From Goodfellowiella coeruleoviolacea (GTDB lineage: Bacteria; Actinomycetota; Actinomycetes; Mycobacteriales; Pseudonocardiaceae): a stretch of DNA of 64,000 nt. The translations under genes were made by a program, and so were the position numbers. Location: contig NZ_JAMTCK010000005.1 of assembly GCF_024171785.1 (NCBI RefSeq), forward strand, positions 27,446 through 91,445, read 5' to 3'. Below the pieces are notes generated by a model. That model was not told the origin of the DNA and ran no database searches. It saw only the letters and a program-made list of their open reading frames with translations. Position 1 is the stretch's first letter, and every line of letters begins with the position of its first letter. Of this stretch, positions 20,125 through 28,685 are shown piece after piece.

Positions 20125-21116
<992 letters not shown>

Positions 21117-21120
<4 letters not shown>

Positions 21121-21521
21121 GCGGTCGCCTCCTGAGGCAGGTCGTTGAGCAGGTGGGCGTGCTTGCGCTCGATCTGGTCGTAGTGGTCGATCTTGTAGTC
21201 GAGGACGTCGAGGCACTTGGTCAGTTCGGCGACGCGTTCCCGGACCGAGGCGCGGTGCTCGACCAGGATCTGCTTGCGGAGCGCGGCCGTGCCGACGCCG
21301 CCGTGCCGCAGCCGGGCGTACTCCCGCATCATCCGGATCGGCATGCCGGTGGTGCGCAGCCTGGTCAGGAACTCCAGCCAGCCCAGGTCGTCCTCGCTGT
21401 AGGAACGGCGCCCGCCCGAGTCCCTGGCCGGCGGGTCCACTAGGCCGATGCGCTCGTAGTAGCGCAAGGTGTCAATGGACAGCCCACTGCGGGCCGCCGC
21501 CTGCGCGATCGAGAAGTTCAC
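21117..21521 (-). CDS. MerR-family transcriptional regulator
   Basis: 134 residues. The N-terminal MerR winged helix ([35 protein letters not shown]) is followed by a dimerisation helix. There is no conserved metal-site Cys cluster, so it belongs to the TipA/AKR-associated type rather than the metal sensors. The GTG at 21521 is chosen because a MerR-type promoter with its -10 ending 7 nt upstream is present, implying a leaderless message. It probably activates its own operon, which includes both aldo-keto reductases. Confidence 0.9.
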
Positions 21522-21528
21522 GTGGTCG

Positions 21529-21559
21529 ACCGTAGGAGCTGGAGTACGCTCCAGGTCAA
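21529..21559 (-). promoter_or_regulatory. MerR-type promoter with 19-bp spacer and palindrome
   Basis: On the minus strand TTGACC (21554-21559) and TACGGT (21529-21534) are 19 nt apart, the stretched spacing typical of MerR-controlled promoters. Within the spacer lies the palindrome CTGGAG-TACG-CTCCAG (21539-21554 on the plus strand). The -10 ends 7 nt before the merR GTG. Confidence 0.75.
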
Positions 21560-21615
21560 CCCGAGTGAGCGGTACCACCTCGACCGAATCGGGTGAATGT
21601 CCAGTTCAGGACGGG

Positions 21616-21999
21616 TTAGCCCGGTTTTTCGGTGGCGAACGCGGCCAGCCGCCCCGCTGCTTCCGGCACTTCCACGTGACCGCGTGCGACCTCGCGCACC
21701 AGGGTGAGGGCCGCGTCCTCGTCGGCGTCCACCCACCAGCCGTTGATGTCGCAGAAGGTGACCGCGGCCACCCAGCCCAGCCGCCAGTTGCCCTGCACCA
21801 GCGGGCGGGCGCGCACGATCGAGTCCATCAGGGCGGCGGCCTTGAGCCACAGCGTGTCGTAGGCCTCCACGCCCAGCACGGTGGAGCGCGGCCGGTGCGC
21901 GGCCGAGTCCAGCAGGCCGAGGTCGCGGATCAGCAGGTCGCCATCGGTTGCCGCGGTGGCCAGGATGAGCAGGTCACCGGCGTCCAGGTAGTTCGTCAC
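21616..21999 (-). CDS. Doc/Fic-like toxin protein with degenerate active site
   Basis: 127 residues, resembling the death-on-curing (Doc) branch of Fic proteins. The region SIVRARPLVQGNWRLGW aligns with the catalytic HPFxDGNKR motif, but the histidine is Arg65, Asp is Gln69 and Lys is Trp72; only G70-N71 and R73 persist. Active Doc phosphorylates EF-Tu, so this copy is either inactive or altered in chemistry. The GTG at 21999 follows 35 nt after the ribbon-helix-helix gene at 22035, forming a toxin-antitoxin-like pair. Confidence 0.72.
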   Translation of the reverse strand: MTNYLDAGDLLILATAATDGDLLIRDLGLLDSAAHRPRSTVLGVEAYDTLWLKAAALMDSIVRARPLVQGNWRLGWVAAVTFCDINGWWVDADEDAALTLVREVARGHVEVPEAAGRLAAFATEKPG

Positions 22000-22034
22000 G
22001 AACGAGTGCGGTCACTTCGGTCGGTGGGCGGGGG

Positions 22035-22235
22035 TCAGGCTGAGCCGAGTCGGTCGAGCAGGCTCCGGTACCGGGGCAGCACCCGGCTGAGCACCTCGTC
22101 GAGCTGTTCCTGCTTGTGCAGCTTGGCCCAGCGCTCGGCCAGGGCGAGCCGCACGATCTCCTGCTTCGAGCGTCCCTCGGCCTCGGCGAGTTCGGCGAGG
22201 CGCTCGTTCTCCTCGTCGGTCAAACGCAGTGTCAT
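22035..22235 (-). CDS. Ribbon-helix-helix antitoxin-like protein
   Basis: 66 residues from the ATG at 22235 (a GTG at 22241 is possible). MTLRLTDEENERLAELAEAE and the following GRSKQEIVRLALAERW form a CopG/ParD-type RHH DNA-binding domain; the remaining 25 residues would bind the toxin. It lies immediately upstream of the Doc-like gene and would be its antitoxin and autorepressor. Operator not identified. Confidence 0.75.
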   Translation of the reverse strand: MTLRLTDEENERLAELAEAEGRSKQEIVRLALAERWAKLHKQEQLDEVLSRVLPRYRSLLDRLGSA

Positions 22236-22364
22236 GGCCACACCGCCACGGTACCAGCGTGATACCACTCCCGACACCGCCTCGGCGACCACCTGCTGGG
22301 ACGAGCACCTCCGCTGAGGCATCCTTGCCTGGTCAACGCGGGTGCACCGGCCCGCGGACATACA

Positions 22365-22377
22365 GTAACGCGGTTAC
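22365..22377 (+). promoter_or_regulatory. Palindrome upstream of the TetR gene
   Basis: GTAAC-GCG-GTTAC, a perfect 5-bp-arm inverted repeat 30 nt before the TetR GTG at 22407, in the divergent space with the antitoxin gene. TACAGT at 22361-22366 could be a -10 box partly covered by it. Confidence 0.5.
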
Positions 22378-22406
22378 CAAACCAGCCCCGCCGAGGTTTC
22401 AAGCCA

Positions 22407-23003
22407 GTGCCACGACCCAAGACACACGACGAGAACCTGCGTGTCCGGCTGCTCGACCGAGCCGGTGAACTGCTCTCCGCCGAGGGACCGGCGGCACTGA
22501 GCCTGCGCCGGCTGGCCAGCGAGTGCGACACCTCGACCACCGCGGTGTACTCGCTGTTCGGCGGCAAACCCGGGCTGGTGCGGGAGCTGTACCTGGAGGC
22601 GTTCCAGCGCTTCGGCGACCGCCTGTCCGCGGTCCCGGCCACCGACGACCCGGTGGAGGACCTGGTGCAGCTGGGCCTGGCCTACCGGGCCGGCGCACTG
22701 TCCGACCCGCACCTGTACGCGGTGCTGTTCAACCAGGTCATCCCGGGTTTCGTGCCCGATCCGGAGGCCGCCACCCAGGTGCGCGGCACGTTCGCGCCGC
22801 TGCTGGCCGCGGCCAGCCGGGGCGTGGCCGAGGGCGTGCTGGCCGACCAGCCGCCCCAGGAGATCGCCCTGGCCGCCTGGGCCAACGCGCACGGCCTGGT
22901 CAGCCTGGAACTCACCGCGCCGACCCTGCTCGGCTCGGCCGGGGTGGAGCAGATGTACGAGACCGCGCTGCGCGCGCACGTCAACGGCTGGCGCCGGCGC
23001 TAG
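22407..23003 (+). CDS. TetR/AcrR-family regulator
   Basis: 198 residues with an N-terminal TetR helix-turn-helix (RLLDRAGELLSAEGPAALSL, then TSTTAVYSLFGGKPGL at about 43-58) and a C-terminal TetR_C-like ligand domain containing VLFNQVIPGF. The GTG at 22407 gives the usual MPRPKTHDENLRVRLL start. It has no obvious target operon: upp is convergent and the toxin-antitoxin pair is divergent. Autoregulation through the GTAAC/GTTAC palindrome is plausible. Confidence 0.88.
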   Translation: MPRPKTHDENLRVRLLDRAGELLSAEGPAALSLRRLASECDTSTTAVYSLFGGKPGLVRELYLEAFQRFGDRLSAVPATDDPVEDLVQLGLAYRAGALSDPHLYAVLFNQVIPGFVPDPEAATQVRGTFAPLLAAASRGVAEGVLADQPPQEIALAAWANAHGLVSLELTAPTLLGSAGVEQMYETALRAHVNGWRRR

Positions 23004-23021
23004 CCCGCCCCAGCCGCACGC

Positions 23022-23645
23022 TCACACCGCGCCGTACTGCCGGTCGCCGGCGTCGCCCAGCCCGGGCACGATGTAGCCGGAGTCGTTGAGCCGCTCGTCC
23101 ACGCTCGCGGTCACCAGCCGCACCGGCAGCCCGGACTCCTCCAGGTGCCGGATGCCCTCGGGCGCGGCCAGCGCGCACACCGCGGTCACGTCGGTGGCGC
23201 CGCGCTCGGTCAGCAGGGTGATGGTGTGCGCCATGGACCCGCCGGTGGCCAGCATCGGGTCCAGCACCAGCACGGGCCGGTCGGCCACGCTCTCCGGCAG
23301 CGACTCCAGGTAGGGCGTGGGCCGCAGCGTGGTCTCGTCGCGGGCCAACCCGACGAACCCCATCTGGGCCTCGGGGATCAGCTTGTGCGCCTGGTCGGCC
23401 ATGCCCAGGCCGGCGCGCAGCACCGGGACCAGCAGCGGCGGGTTGGCCAGCCGGTAGCCCACGGTCCTGGCCACCGGGGTGTGCACGCGCTCGGTGGTCA
23501 CCGGCGCACCGCGCATGGCCTCGTAGACCAGCATCACGGTCAGCTCGTGCAGCGCTGCCCGGAAGGTGGCGTTGTCCGCCCGAGCATCGCGCATGGTGGT
23601 CAACCGAGCGCGGGCCAGCGGGTGATCGACGACAAGCACGTCCAT
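23022..23645 (-). CDS. upp: Uracil phosphoribosyltransferase
   Basis: Salvages uracil with PRPP to UMP. 207 residues from the ATG at 23645 ([20 protein letters not shown]), the standard Upp length and start. The PRPP-binding loop [18 protein letters not shown] and the uracil-binding C-terminal region with [17 protein letters not shown] are intact. It lies in the same general gene set as the nucleoside phosphorylase, mutase and adenosine deaminase, as in mycobacteria. Confidence 0.97.
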   Translation of the reverse strand: MDVLVVDHPLARARLTTMRDARADNATFRAALHELTVMLVYEAMRGAPVTTERVHTPVARTVGYRLANPPLLVPVLRAGLGMADQAHKLIPEAQMGFVGLARDETTLRPTPYLESLPESVADRPVLVLDPMLATGGSMAHTITLLTERGATDVTAVCALAAPEGIRHLEESGLPVRLVTASVDERLNDSGYIVPGLGDAGDRQYGAV

Positions 23646-23798
23646 GAGCAGACACGGTAACCGGTGACAGACCGCGCCGACGGGTGAACCGAACCGGCCT
23701 GACCTCGCCCAACCAGCCCACGCCCCGGGCGGCGGTGCCGCTCCCCCGCTCACCGGCTCACGCCGTGCGAGCGGCGCTCCGCCTAACTCGCACCCGGC

Positions 23799-24242
23799 TC
23801 ACGCCGTGCCGAACGGGTTGTCGATCACGTACCGCCAGTGGCCGTCCGCGCCCCGCCGGGCCACGTCCGTGGCGGTGCCGGCCACGTGCACGGGCGCGCC
23901 GTCCGGGCCGGTCCCCTCGATCACCCAGTCCACGATGAGCAGTGCCAGGTCACCGGCCACGTAGGTGTGCCGGGGCCGCACCTGGATGGGCAGGCCGAGA
24001 TCCAGCAGCTCCTGGTTGGCCCTGGCCCGCGCCGCGCCGGTGACCGGCTCGCCCGGCCTCGGCACGAGCAGCCCGCCCGGCTCGTACAGCTGGTCCACCA
24101 CCGCGCCGCGACCGGTGTTGAACGCGCGGGCGAACGCCGCCGGGTGCGCCTCGGCGGCGGTGCTCAGCGCGGCCGGCTGGCTATCGTCACGCTGGTGAGT
24201 CGACTGGCGAACGGGCTGGTGAGTGGGCTGGTGAGTGGTCAT
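23799..24242 (-). CDS. SnoaL-like / NTF2-fold protein
   Basis: 147 residues. The core (about 45-147) with FARAFNTGRGAVVDQLYEP, a GAARARANQELLDLGLPIQV segment and a C-terminal beta sheet matches the small YybH/SnoaL-like NTF2 family, often dimeric and of unknown substrate. The N-terminal 25 residues are a Gln/His/Pro/Thr repeat (HQPTHQPVRQSTHQ) encoded by short DNA repeats, so the true start may lie further in. The ATG at 24242 sits inside a 14-bp palindrome and overlaps the divergent HxlR gene. Confidence 0.68.
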   Translation of the reverse strand: MTTHQPTHQPVRQSTHQRDDSQPAALSTAAEAHPAAFARAFNTGRGAVVDQLYEPGGLLVPRPGEPVTGAARARANQELLDLGLPIQVRPRHTYVAGDLALLIVDWVIEGTGPDGAPVHVAGTATDVARRGADGHWRYVIDNPFGTA

Positions 24243-24671
24243 GACCACAGTGAAGACGGGCCGCGAACGGGTCACCAAACGGAAACCCACGGCCGGTGGG
24301 ACCCGGAACTGGTGCCCGACGAGCGGGGCCGGACCGCGCGGCCGGAGCCGGACTGCCCGGTCGAGGTGGCCCTGGCCGCCATCGCCGGCCGGTGGACCAC
24401 GCTGGTGCTGCGCGAGCTGATGCACGGGTCGCGCTCGTTCGGGGAACTCCGCGCCGCCCTGCCCGCGCTCAGCGCCAAGGTGCTCACCGAGCGGCTGCGC
24501 GAACTGGCGGCCAGGGGCCTGGTGGACCGGCGGCGGACGGCCGGCTTCCCGGTGCGCACCAGCTACCAGCTCACCCCCGCCGGCCAGCTGCTGCGTCCGC
24601 TGCTGGTCGCGCTCTACCAGACCGGCACGGCCCTGCTCGACACTACGATGCCAGGGGCGCGCGGCGCCTGA
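24231..24671 (+). CDS. HxlR-family winged-helix regulator
   Basis: PDCPVEVALAAIAGRWTTLV followed by LRELMHGSRSFGELR is the HxlR signature with its conserved Cys (redox- or electrophile-sensing in several relatives), followed by recognition helix ALSAKVLTERLREL and wing GFPVRTSYQLTP. The start is uncertain: GTGs at 24195, 24219 and 24231 lie in a repeated GTGAGTGGGCTG tract, and 24231 is used here, giving 146 residues with a long N-terminal tail. The gene overlaps the start of the divergent SnoaL-like gene, probably its target. Confidence 0.82.
   Translation: MSGHDHSEDGPRTGHQTETHGRWDPELVPDERGRTARPEPDCPVEVALAAIAGRWTTLVLRELMHGSRSFGELRAALPALSAKVLTERLRELAARGLVDRRRTAGFPVRTSYQLTPAGQLLRPLLVALYQTGTALLDTTMPGARGA
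24235..24248. promoter_or_regulatory. Perfect 14-bp palindrome at divergent starts
   Basis: GTGGTCATGACCAC is its own reverse complement and contains the start codon of the SnoaL-like gene. It lies at the junction with the HxlR regulator, a natural place for an HxlR operator. Confidence 0.45.
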
Positions 24672-24738
24672 TCCGACCCGGCCTGGCGAGGCGCGCCCTG
24701 GTCAACGGCGCACCAGCCACGAGCGAGGGGAACGGCGA

Positions 24739-25740
24739 ATGGTGGACCACGTGCGGATCGGCATCCTCGGCGCGGCCCGGATCGCGCCCACCGCGCTCGT
24801 CCGCCCGGCCCGGCGGTCCCGCGAGGCGCGGGTGGTGGCGGTCGCGGCGCGCGATCCCGAGCGGGCCCGCCAGTTCGCCGGCCGGCACGGCATTCCCGTG
24901 GTGCACCGGGACTACCAGGCGCTGCTGGACGACCCCAGCATCGACGCGGTCTACAACCCGCTGCCCAACGGCCTGCACGGCCGGTGGACGCTGGCCGCGC
25001 TGGCCGCCGGCAAGCACGTGCTGTGCGAGAAGCCGTTCGCCGCCAACGCCGAGGAGGCCCGCACCGTGGCCAGGGCGGCCAGGGACAGCGGGCGGGTGGT
25101 GCTGGAGGCGTTCCACTACCGCTACCACCCGTTGGCGCAGCGCATGCGCAACATCGTGGAGAGCGGGGAGCTGGGCATGATCCAGCACGTGGAGGCGTGG
25201 ATGTGCCTGCCGCTGCCGAGGTTCTCCGACATCCGCTACCGGTTCGACCTGGCCGGCGGCGCGCTGATGGACGCCGGCTGCTACGCCGTGCACCTGGTGC
25301 GGCTGCTCGGCGGCGTCCCCGAGGGCGAACCCCAGGTGGTGTCCGCCAGGGCGCGGCGGCACGGCGTGGACGTGGACCGGTTCATGCGCGCGCGGCTGCG
25401 GTTCCCGGCCGGGCACACCGGCCAGGTGGTGGCCTCGCTGTGGTCGCCGACCACGCCGCTGCGGATCTCGGCCAAGGTGGTGGGCGACGCGGGCGAGCTG
25501 CGGGTGCTCAACCCGGTCGCGCCGCAGTACTTCCACCGGCTGGCCGTGCGCACCGACGACCACCACCGCACCGAGCACTTCGGCCGCCGCTCCAGTTACG
25601 CCTACCAGCTGGACGCGTTCACCGCCGCGGTGTTGCGCGGTGCGCCGGTGCTCACCCCGCCCGAGGACGCCATCGCCACCATGAGCGTGGTCGACGACAT
25701 CTACCGGGCCGCCGGCCTGCCGCTGCGCCAGCCCAGTTGA
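24739..25740 (+). CDS. Gfo/Idh/MocA-family oxidoreductase
   Basis: 333-residue NAD(P)-dependent dehydrogenase. The Rossmann fold starts at RIGILGAARIAPTALVRPAR, the conserved lysine lies in VLCEKPFAANAEE, and the C-terminal substrate domain contains EAFHYRYHPLAQRM and GGALMDAGCYAVHLVRLLGG. It acts on sugar-like or polyol substrates in most relatives. The ATG has a GAGGGGAA ribosome site. 67 nt after the HxlR gene; co-transcription is possible. Confidence 0.88.
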   Translation: MVDHVRIGILGAARIAPTALVRPARRSREARVVAVAARDPERARQFAGRHGIPVVHRDYQALLDDPSIDAVYNPLPNGLHGRWTLAALAAGKHVLCEKPFAANAEEARTVARAARDSGRVVLEAFHYRYHPLAQRMRNIVESGELGMIQHVEAWMCLPLPRFSDIRYRFDLAGGALMDAGCYAVHLVRLLGGVPEGEPQVVSARARRHGVDVDRFMRARLRFPAGHTGQVVASLWSPTTPLRISAKVVGDAGELRVLNPVAPQYFHRLAVRTDDHHRTEHFGRRSSYAYQLDAFTAAVLRGAPVLTPPEDAIATMSVVDDIYRAAGLPLRQPS

Positions 25741-25802
25741 GGCCGGCGGGGTGGCGGTGCCGGGTGGTCCGATCGGGCGAGGGTCACCCGTTTGGGCCTG
25801 CG

Positions 25803-25850
25803 TGAAGTGTCAACTCGGGGGGTTTGCACAGTCGACTCGCGCGGGGTGGG
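25803..25850. repeat. Second copy of the ACTCGCGGG intergenic repeat
   Basis: Two arms, TGTCAACTCGGGGGGTTTGC and CAGTCGACTCGCGCGG, match the central part of the element at 7144-7182 with few changes. It again lies between convergent genes (Gfo/Idh and EACC1) and is followed by a G-rich run. Confidence 0.6.
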
Positions 25851-25877
25851 GGTGGGGGATCACCCCAACGGGTGGGG

Positions 25878-26243
25878 TTACTGGTCGGGGCGGTCGAAGA
25901 ACTCGTCGATCGCGCGTTGGGTGTCGGCGCGCGTGGTGCCGGTGATCTCCAGGGAGCGGTCGCCGTCGCGCACCACGATCTTGCGGTCGCGGCCCCGGTT
26001 CACCCAGTCCTGCAACACCTTGCCCAACTGCACCAGCACCCGCGAGCTGGCCAGCGCCACGATGATCGTGCTGACCGTGGCCGGGTCGACCGCCTTGGCA
26101 CCCGGCGGCAGCTCACCCCCTGGCGCGAACTCCACCCGCGCCACGTCCAGCGCGCGCAGTTCGCCGCGCAGCTGCCGGGCCTGCTCGTCCACCTCGCCCG
26201 GTTCGCCCAGCACGGTCACGGACACCACCGGAGCAGTCACCAT
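25878..26243 (-). CDS. Effector-associated constant component 1 (EACC1) protein
   Basis: 121 residues. A beta-alpha N-terminus (VVSVTVLGEPGEVDEQARQL), a DPATVSTIIVALASSRVLVQ hydrophobic helix, LGKVLQDWVNRGRDRKIVV and a closing beta hairpin RSLEITGTTRADTQRAIDEF match the small EACC1 family, described by comparative genomics as an invariant partner of caspase/trypsin effectors in multi-gene conflict systems of multicellular bacteria. GGGAGGGG precedes the ATG by 2 nt, and GATAGT (26275-26280) could be its -10. Divergent from the caspase genes by 114 nt. Biochemical role unknown; a signal-transducing adaptor is a guess. Confidence 0.82.
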   Translation of the reverse strand: MVTAPVVSVTVLGEPGEVDEQARQLRGELRALDVARVEFAPGGELPPGAKAVDPATVSTIIVALASSRVLVQLGKVLQDWVNRGRDRKIVVRDGDRSLEITGTTRADTQRAIDEFFDRPDQ

Positions 26244-26306
26244 GTCCCCTCCCCTGAAGCGGCTGAACCGCAACACTATCGGTCCCGCGACCACGGTGGG
26301 CGACCA

Positions 26307-26312
26307 TATGAT
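26307..26312 (+). promoter_or_regulatory. -10 box for the caspase operon
   Basis: TATGAT, the best -10 match in the 114-nt divergent space, 45 nt before the ATG at 26358. No good -35 is visible at 17 nt, which may point to activator dependence or another sigma factor. Confidence 0.4.
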
Positions 26313-26357
26313 CACGGCTGTGCCCCCGTTGGTGGGGTGCGGGAGCCGGGGGGTGCC

Positions 26358-28685
26358 ATGGCCGGAGAGCGGCGCGCGCTGCTGATCGCCACGGGCACCT
26401 ACACCGACGCCGCCTTCGCCGGGCTGCGCGCGCCCCAGGCCGACGTGGCCGCGCTCGCCGGGGTGCTGCGCGACCCCGAGATCGGCGGCTACGCCGTGGA
26501 CGTGCTCACCGACCAGCCCTCCCACCAGGTCCGGGTGCGGCTCAACGAGCTGTTCACCACCGCCGGCCGCGACGACCTCGTGCTGGTCTACGTGTCCGGC
26601 CACGGCGTCAAGGACGAGACCGGCCAGCTGCACCTGGCCACCACCGACACCCAGCGCGCCCTGCTGGCCTCCACCGGGGTGCCGGCCGCGTTCGTCCGCG
26701 ACCTGATCGACCACAGCCCGGCCCGCCGGGTCGTGGTGTGGCTGGACTGCTGCTACGCCGGCGCGTTCCCGGCCGGCGTGGTGCCCAAGGCCGAGGGCAG
26801 CGTGGACGTGCTGTCCCAACTGGACGCCCGCGCCGGCCGGGGCTGCGCGGTGATGACCGCGTCCACCGCCATCCAGTACGCGTTCGAGCGCGGCACGGCC
26901 GGCGTGACCGGCACGGCCGCGCCGTCGGTGTTCACCGGCGCGATCGTCGAGGGCCTGCGCACCGGCGCGGCCGATCTGGACGCCGACGGCGAGATCAACG
27001 CCGCCGAGCTGTACGCGTACGTCTACGACGAGGTCAAGGCCACCACCCCGGAGCAGACGCCGACCCGCAACGACCAGGTCACCGGCGAGCTGTACATCGC
27101 CCGCAGCAACCGAGGCCCGCGCCTGGACCCGGAGCTGCCCTCGGTGATCAGGCACGGCCTGCGCAGCGGCCTGAAGCACATGCAACTCGGCGCCGTCCGC
27201 ACCCTGGCCGAACTGGCCGACGCCGGTGACGAACGCGCCCGCGCCACCCTGCGCCTGCTGCGCGACGGCCCGGACCCGTTCCTGGCCGGTGCGGCCGGCA
27301 CGGCGCTCACCCCGCCCCCGACACCAGAACCAGAACCAGAACCGAGGCCGAGACCGAGACAGGAACCGGCACCGACACCGGAGCCGGACCCGAAGCCGGC
27401 CCCGAAGCCGACGACGGCGCAGCAGGACCGCACCAGCACCAGCACTGCCACCACGGCACCGGCTGGGCCGGGCACGACAGCACGGCCCGGCAAGGCCACC
27501 CCGGTCCGGCCGAGCCACGCCGCCGCCGCGCGGGAGACCTGGTCCACACCGCGACCGCCGGTGGACATGTCCCAGCTGCCCAGGGGCCTCGGCAACACCC
27601 CGCCCCGCACGATGGCGTGGTGGGGCCTGGTCTCGACCGCGCTGGGGCTGGCCACCACGGGCTGGTTCACCGGGCTGCTCCCACACCCGGACGCCCCGTC
27701 GCCGCTCACCTGGGCGGTTCCGGCCGGACTGGTCGTGCTCGACCTCGTCGTGCTCGGGTGGCTGGTGGCCATCGTGCGCCGGGACGCCGCCGACACCAGC
27801 ACCACCCTGGTCCGGGACGCGGTCGCGGTCCGGGCGGTCGCGTTCACCCCGCGCGGCGAGCGCCTGGTCCACGCCGGTCCCCCCACGGTGACCTGCCGGA
27901 GCACGGTGCGGTGGCACGAGAAGCCGAGGCAGATCAGCGTGGCCGACGGGGTGGCCGACCAGATCGCGGTCAGCCCGACCGGCGGTCTGCTGGCCACCGT
28001 GCACCAGGACGGGGCGGTCGGGATCGTGCGCTGGGTCGACGGCACCATGGTCAACCTCCTGGCCGCGCCGCGGACCAGGGTGCGGTCCGCGGCGTTCAGC
28101 CCGGACGGCAGCCTGCTGGTCGGCGGCCTCGACCACGGCGGCATCACGATCTGGCGCACCGAGCTGTGGGGGTCCACGACGGGGCCCCGCGGCCACCGCC
28201 ACGCCGTCACCAGCCTGGCCTTCCACCCCACCAAGCCGCTGCTGGCCAGCTGCGGCGAGGACAACACCGTCGCGATCTGGAACACCGGGGACTGGTCGCC
28301 GCGGGCCACCCTCACCAGCGACGTCCCCCCGACCCATGTCGTCGCGTTCAGTCCGGACGGCGAGTGGCTGGTGACCGGGAGCGGGGTGGGCAGCATCGAG
28401 GTCTGGGACACCTTGGCCTGGCGGAAGAAGAAGGAGGAGCGCTGGCTGATGAGCGCCCACCGCGGCCGGATCACCGCCCTGGCCGTCCACCCCACGCGCA
28501 ACCTGTTGGCCAGCTGCGGCGAGGACAACACCGTCACCCTGTGGGACACCGGAACCTGGCGGCGGGTCAGGACCTACACCGGGCACCGGGCAGCGGTCCG
28601 GTCGGTGGCGTTCAGCCCGGACGGGCGGGTGCTGGCCAGTGGTGGCGACGACCGCACGGTCAAGCTGTGGCGGATCTGGGACTGA
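26358..28685 (+). CDS. Caspase-like protease with membrane segments and WD40 repeats, copy 1
   Basis: 775 residues. The caspase (C14) domain spans about 1-240 with catalytic His82 in YVSGHGVKDE and Cys132 in WLDCCYAGAF. A helical HEAT-like stretch follows (about 260-310), then a Pro/Glu and Thr/Ala linker, two membrane helices near 420-440 and 450-473, and a C-terminal beta propeller of several WD40 repeats (AFSPDG...WD motifs, about 490-775). The protease and propeller probably both face the cytoplasm. ATG with a GGGGGG ribosome site. Its copy follows directly and an EACC1 gene is divergent. Likely a regulated death or defence protease (inference). Confidence 0.88.
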   Translation: MAGERRALLIATGTYTDAAFAGLRAPQADVAALAGVLRDPEIGGYAVDVLTDQPSHQVRVRLNELFTTAGRDDLVLVYVSGHGVKDETGQLHLATTDTQRALLASTGVPAAFVRDLIDHSPARRVVVWLDCCYAGAFPAGVVPKAEGSVDVLSQLDARAGRGCAVMTASTAIQYAFERGTAGVTGTAAPSVFTGAIVEGLRTGAADLDADGEINAAELYAYVYDEVKATTPEQTPTRNDQVTGELYIARSNRGPRLDPELPSVIRHGLRSGLKHMQLGAVRTLAELADAGDERARATLRLLRDGPDPFLAGAAGTALTPPPTPEPEPEPRPRPRQEPAPTPEPDPKPAPKPTTAQQDRTSTSTATTAPAGPGTTARPGKATPVRPSHAAAARETWSTPRPPVDMSQLPRGLGNTPPRTMAWWGLVSTALGLATTGWFTGLLPHPDAPSPLTWAVPAGLVVLDLVVLGWLVAIVRRDAADTSTTLVRDAVAVRAVAFTPRGERLVHAGPPTVTCRSTVRWHEKPRQISVADGVADQIAVSPTGGLLATVHQDGAVGIVRWVDGTMVNLLAAPRTRVRSAAFSPDGSLLVGGLDHGGITIWRTELWGSTTGPRGHRHAVTSLAFHPTKPLLASCGEDNTVAIWNTGDWSPRATLTSDVPPTHVVAFSPDGEWLVTGSGVGSIEVWDTLAWRKKKEERWLMSAHRGRITALAVHPTRNLLASCGEDNTVTLWDTGTWRRVRTYTGHRAAVRSVAFSPDGRVLASGGDDRTVKLWRIWD

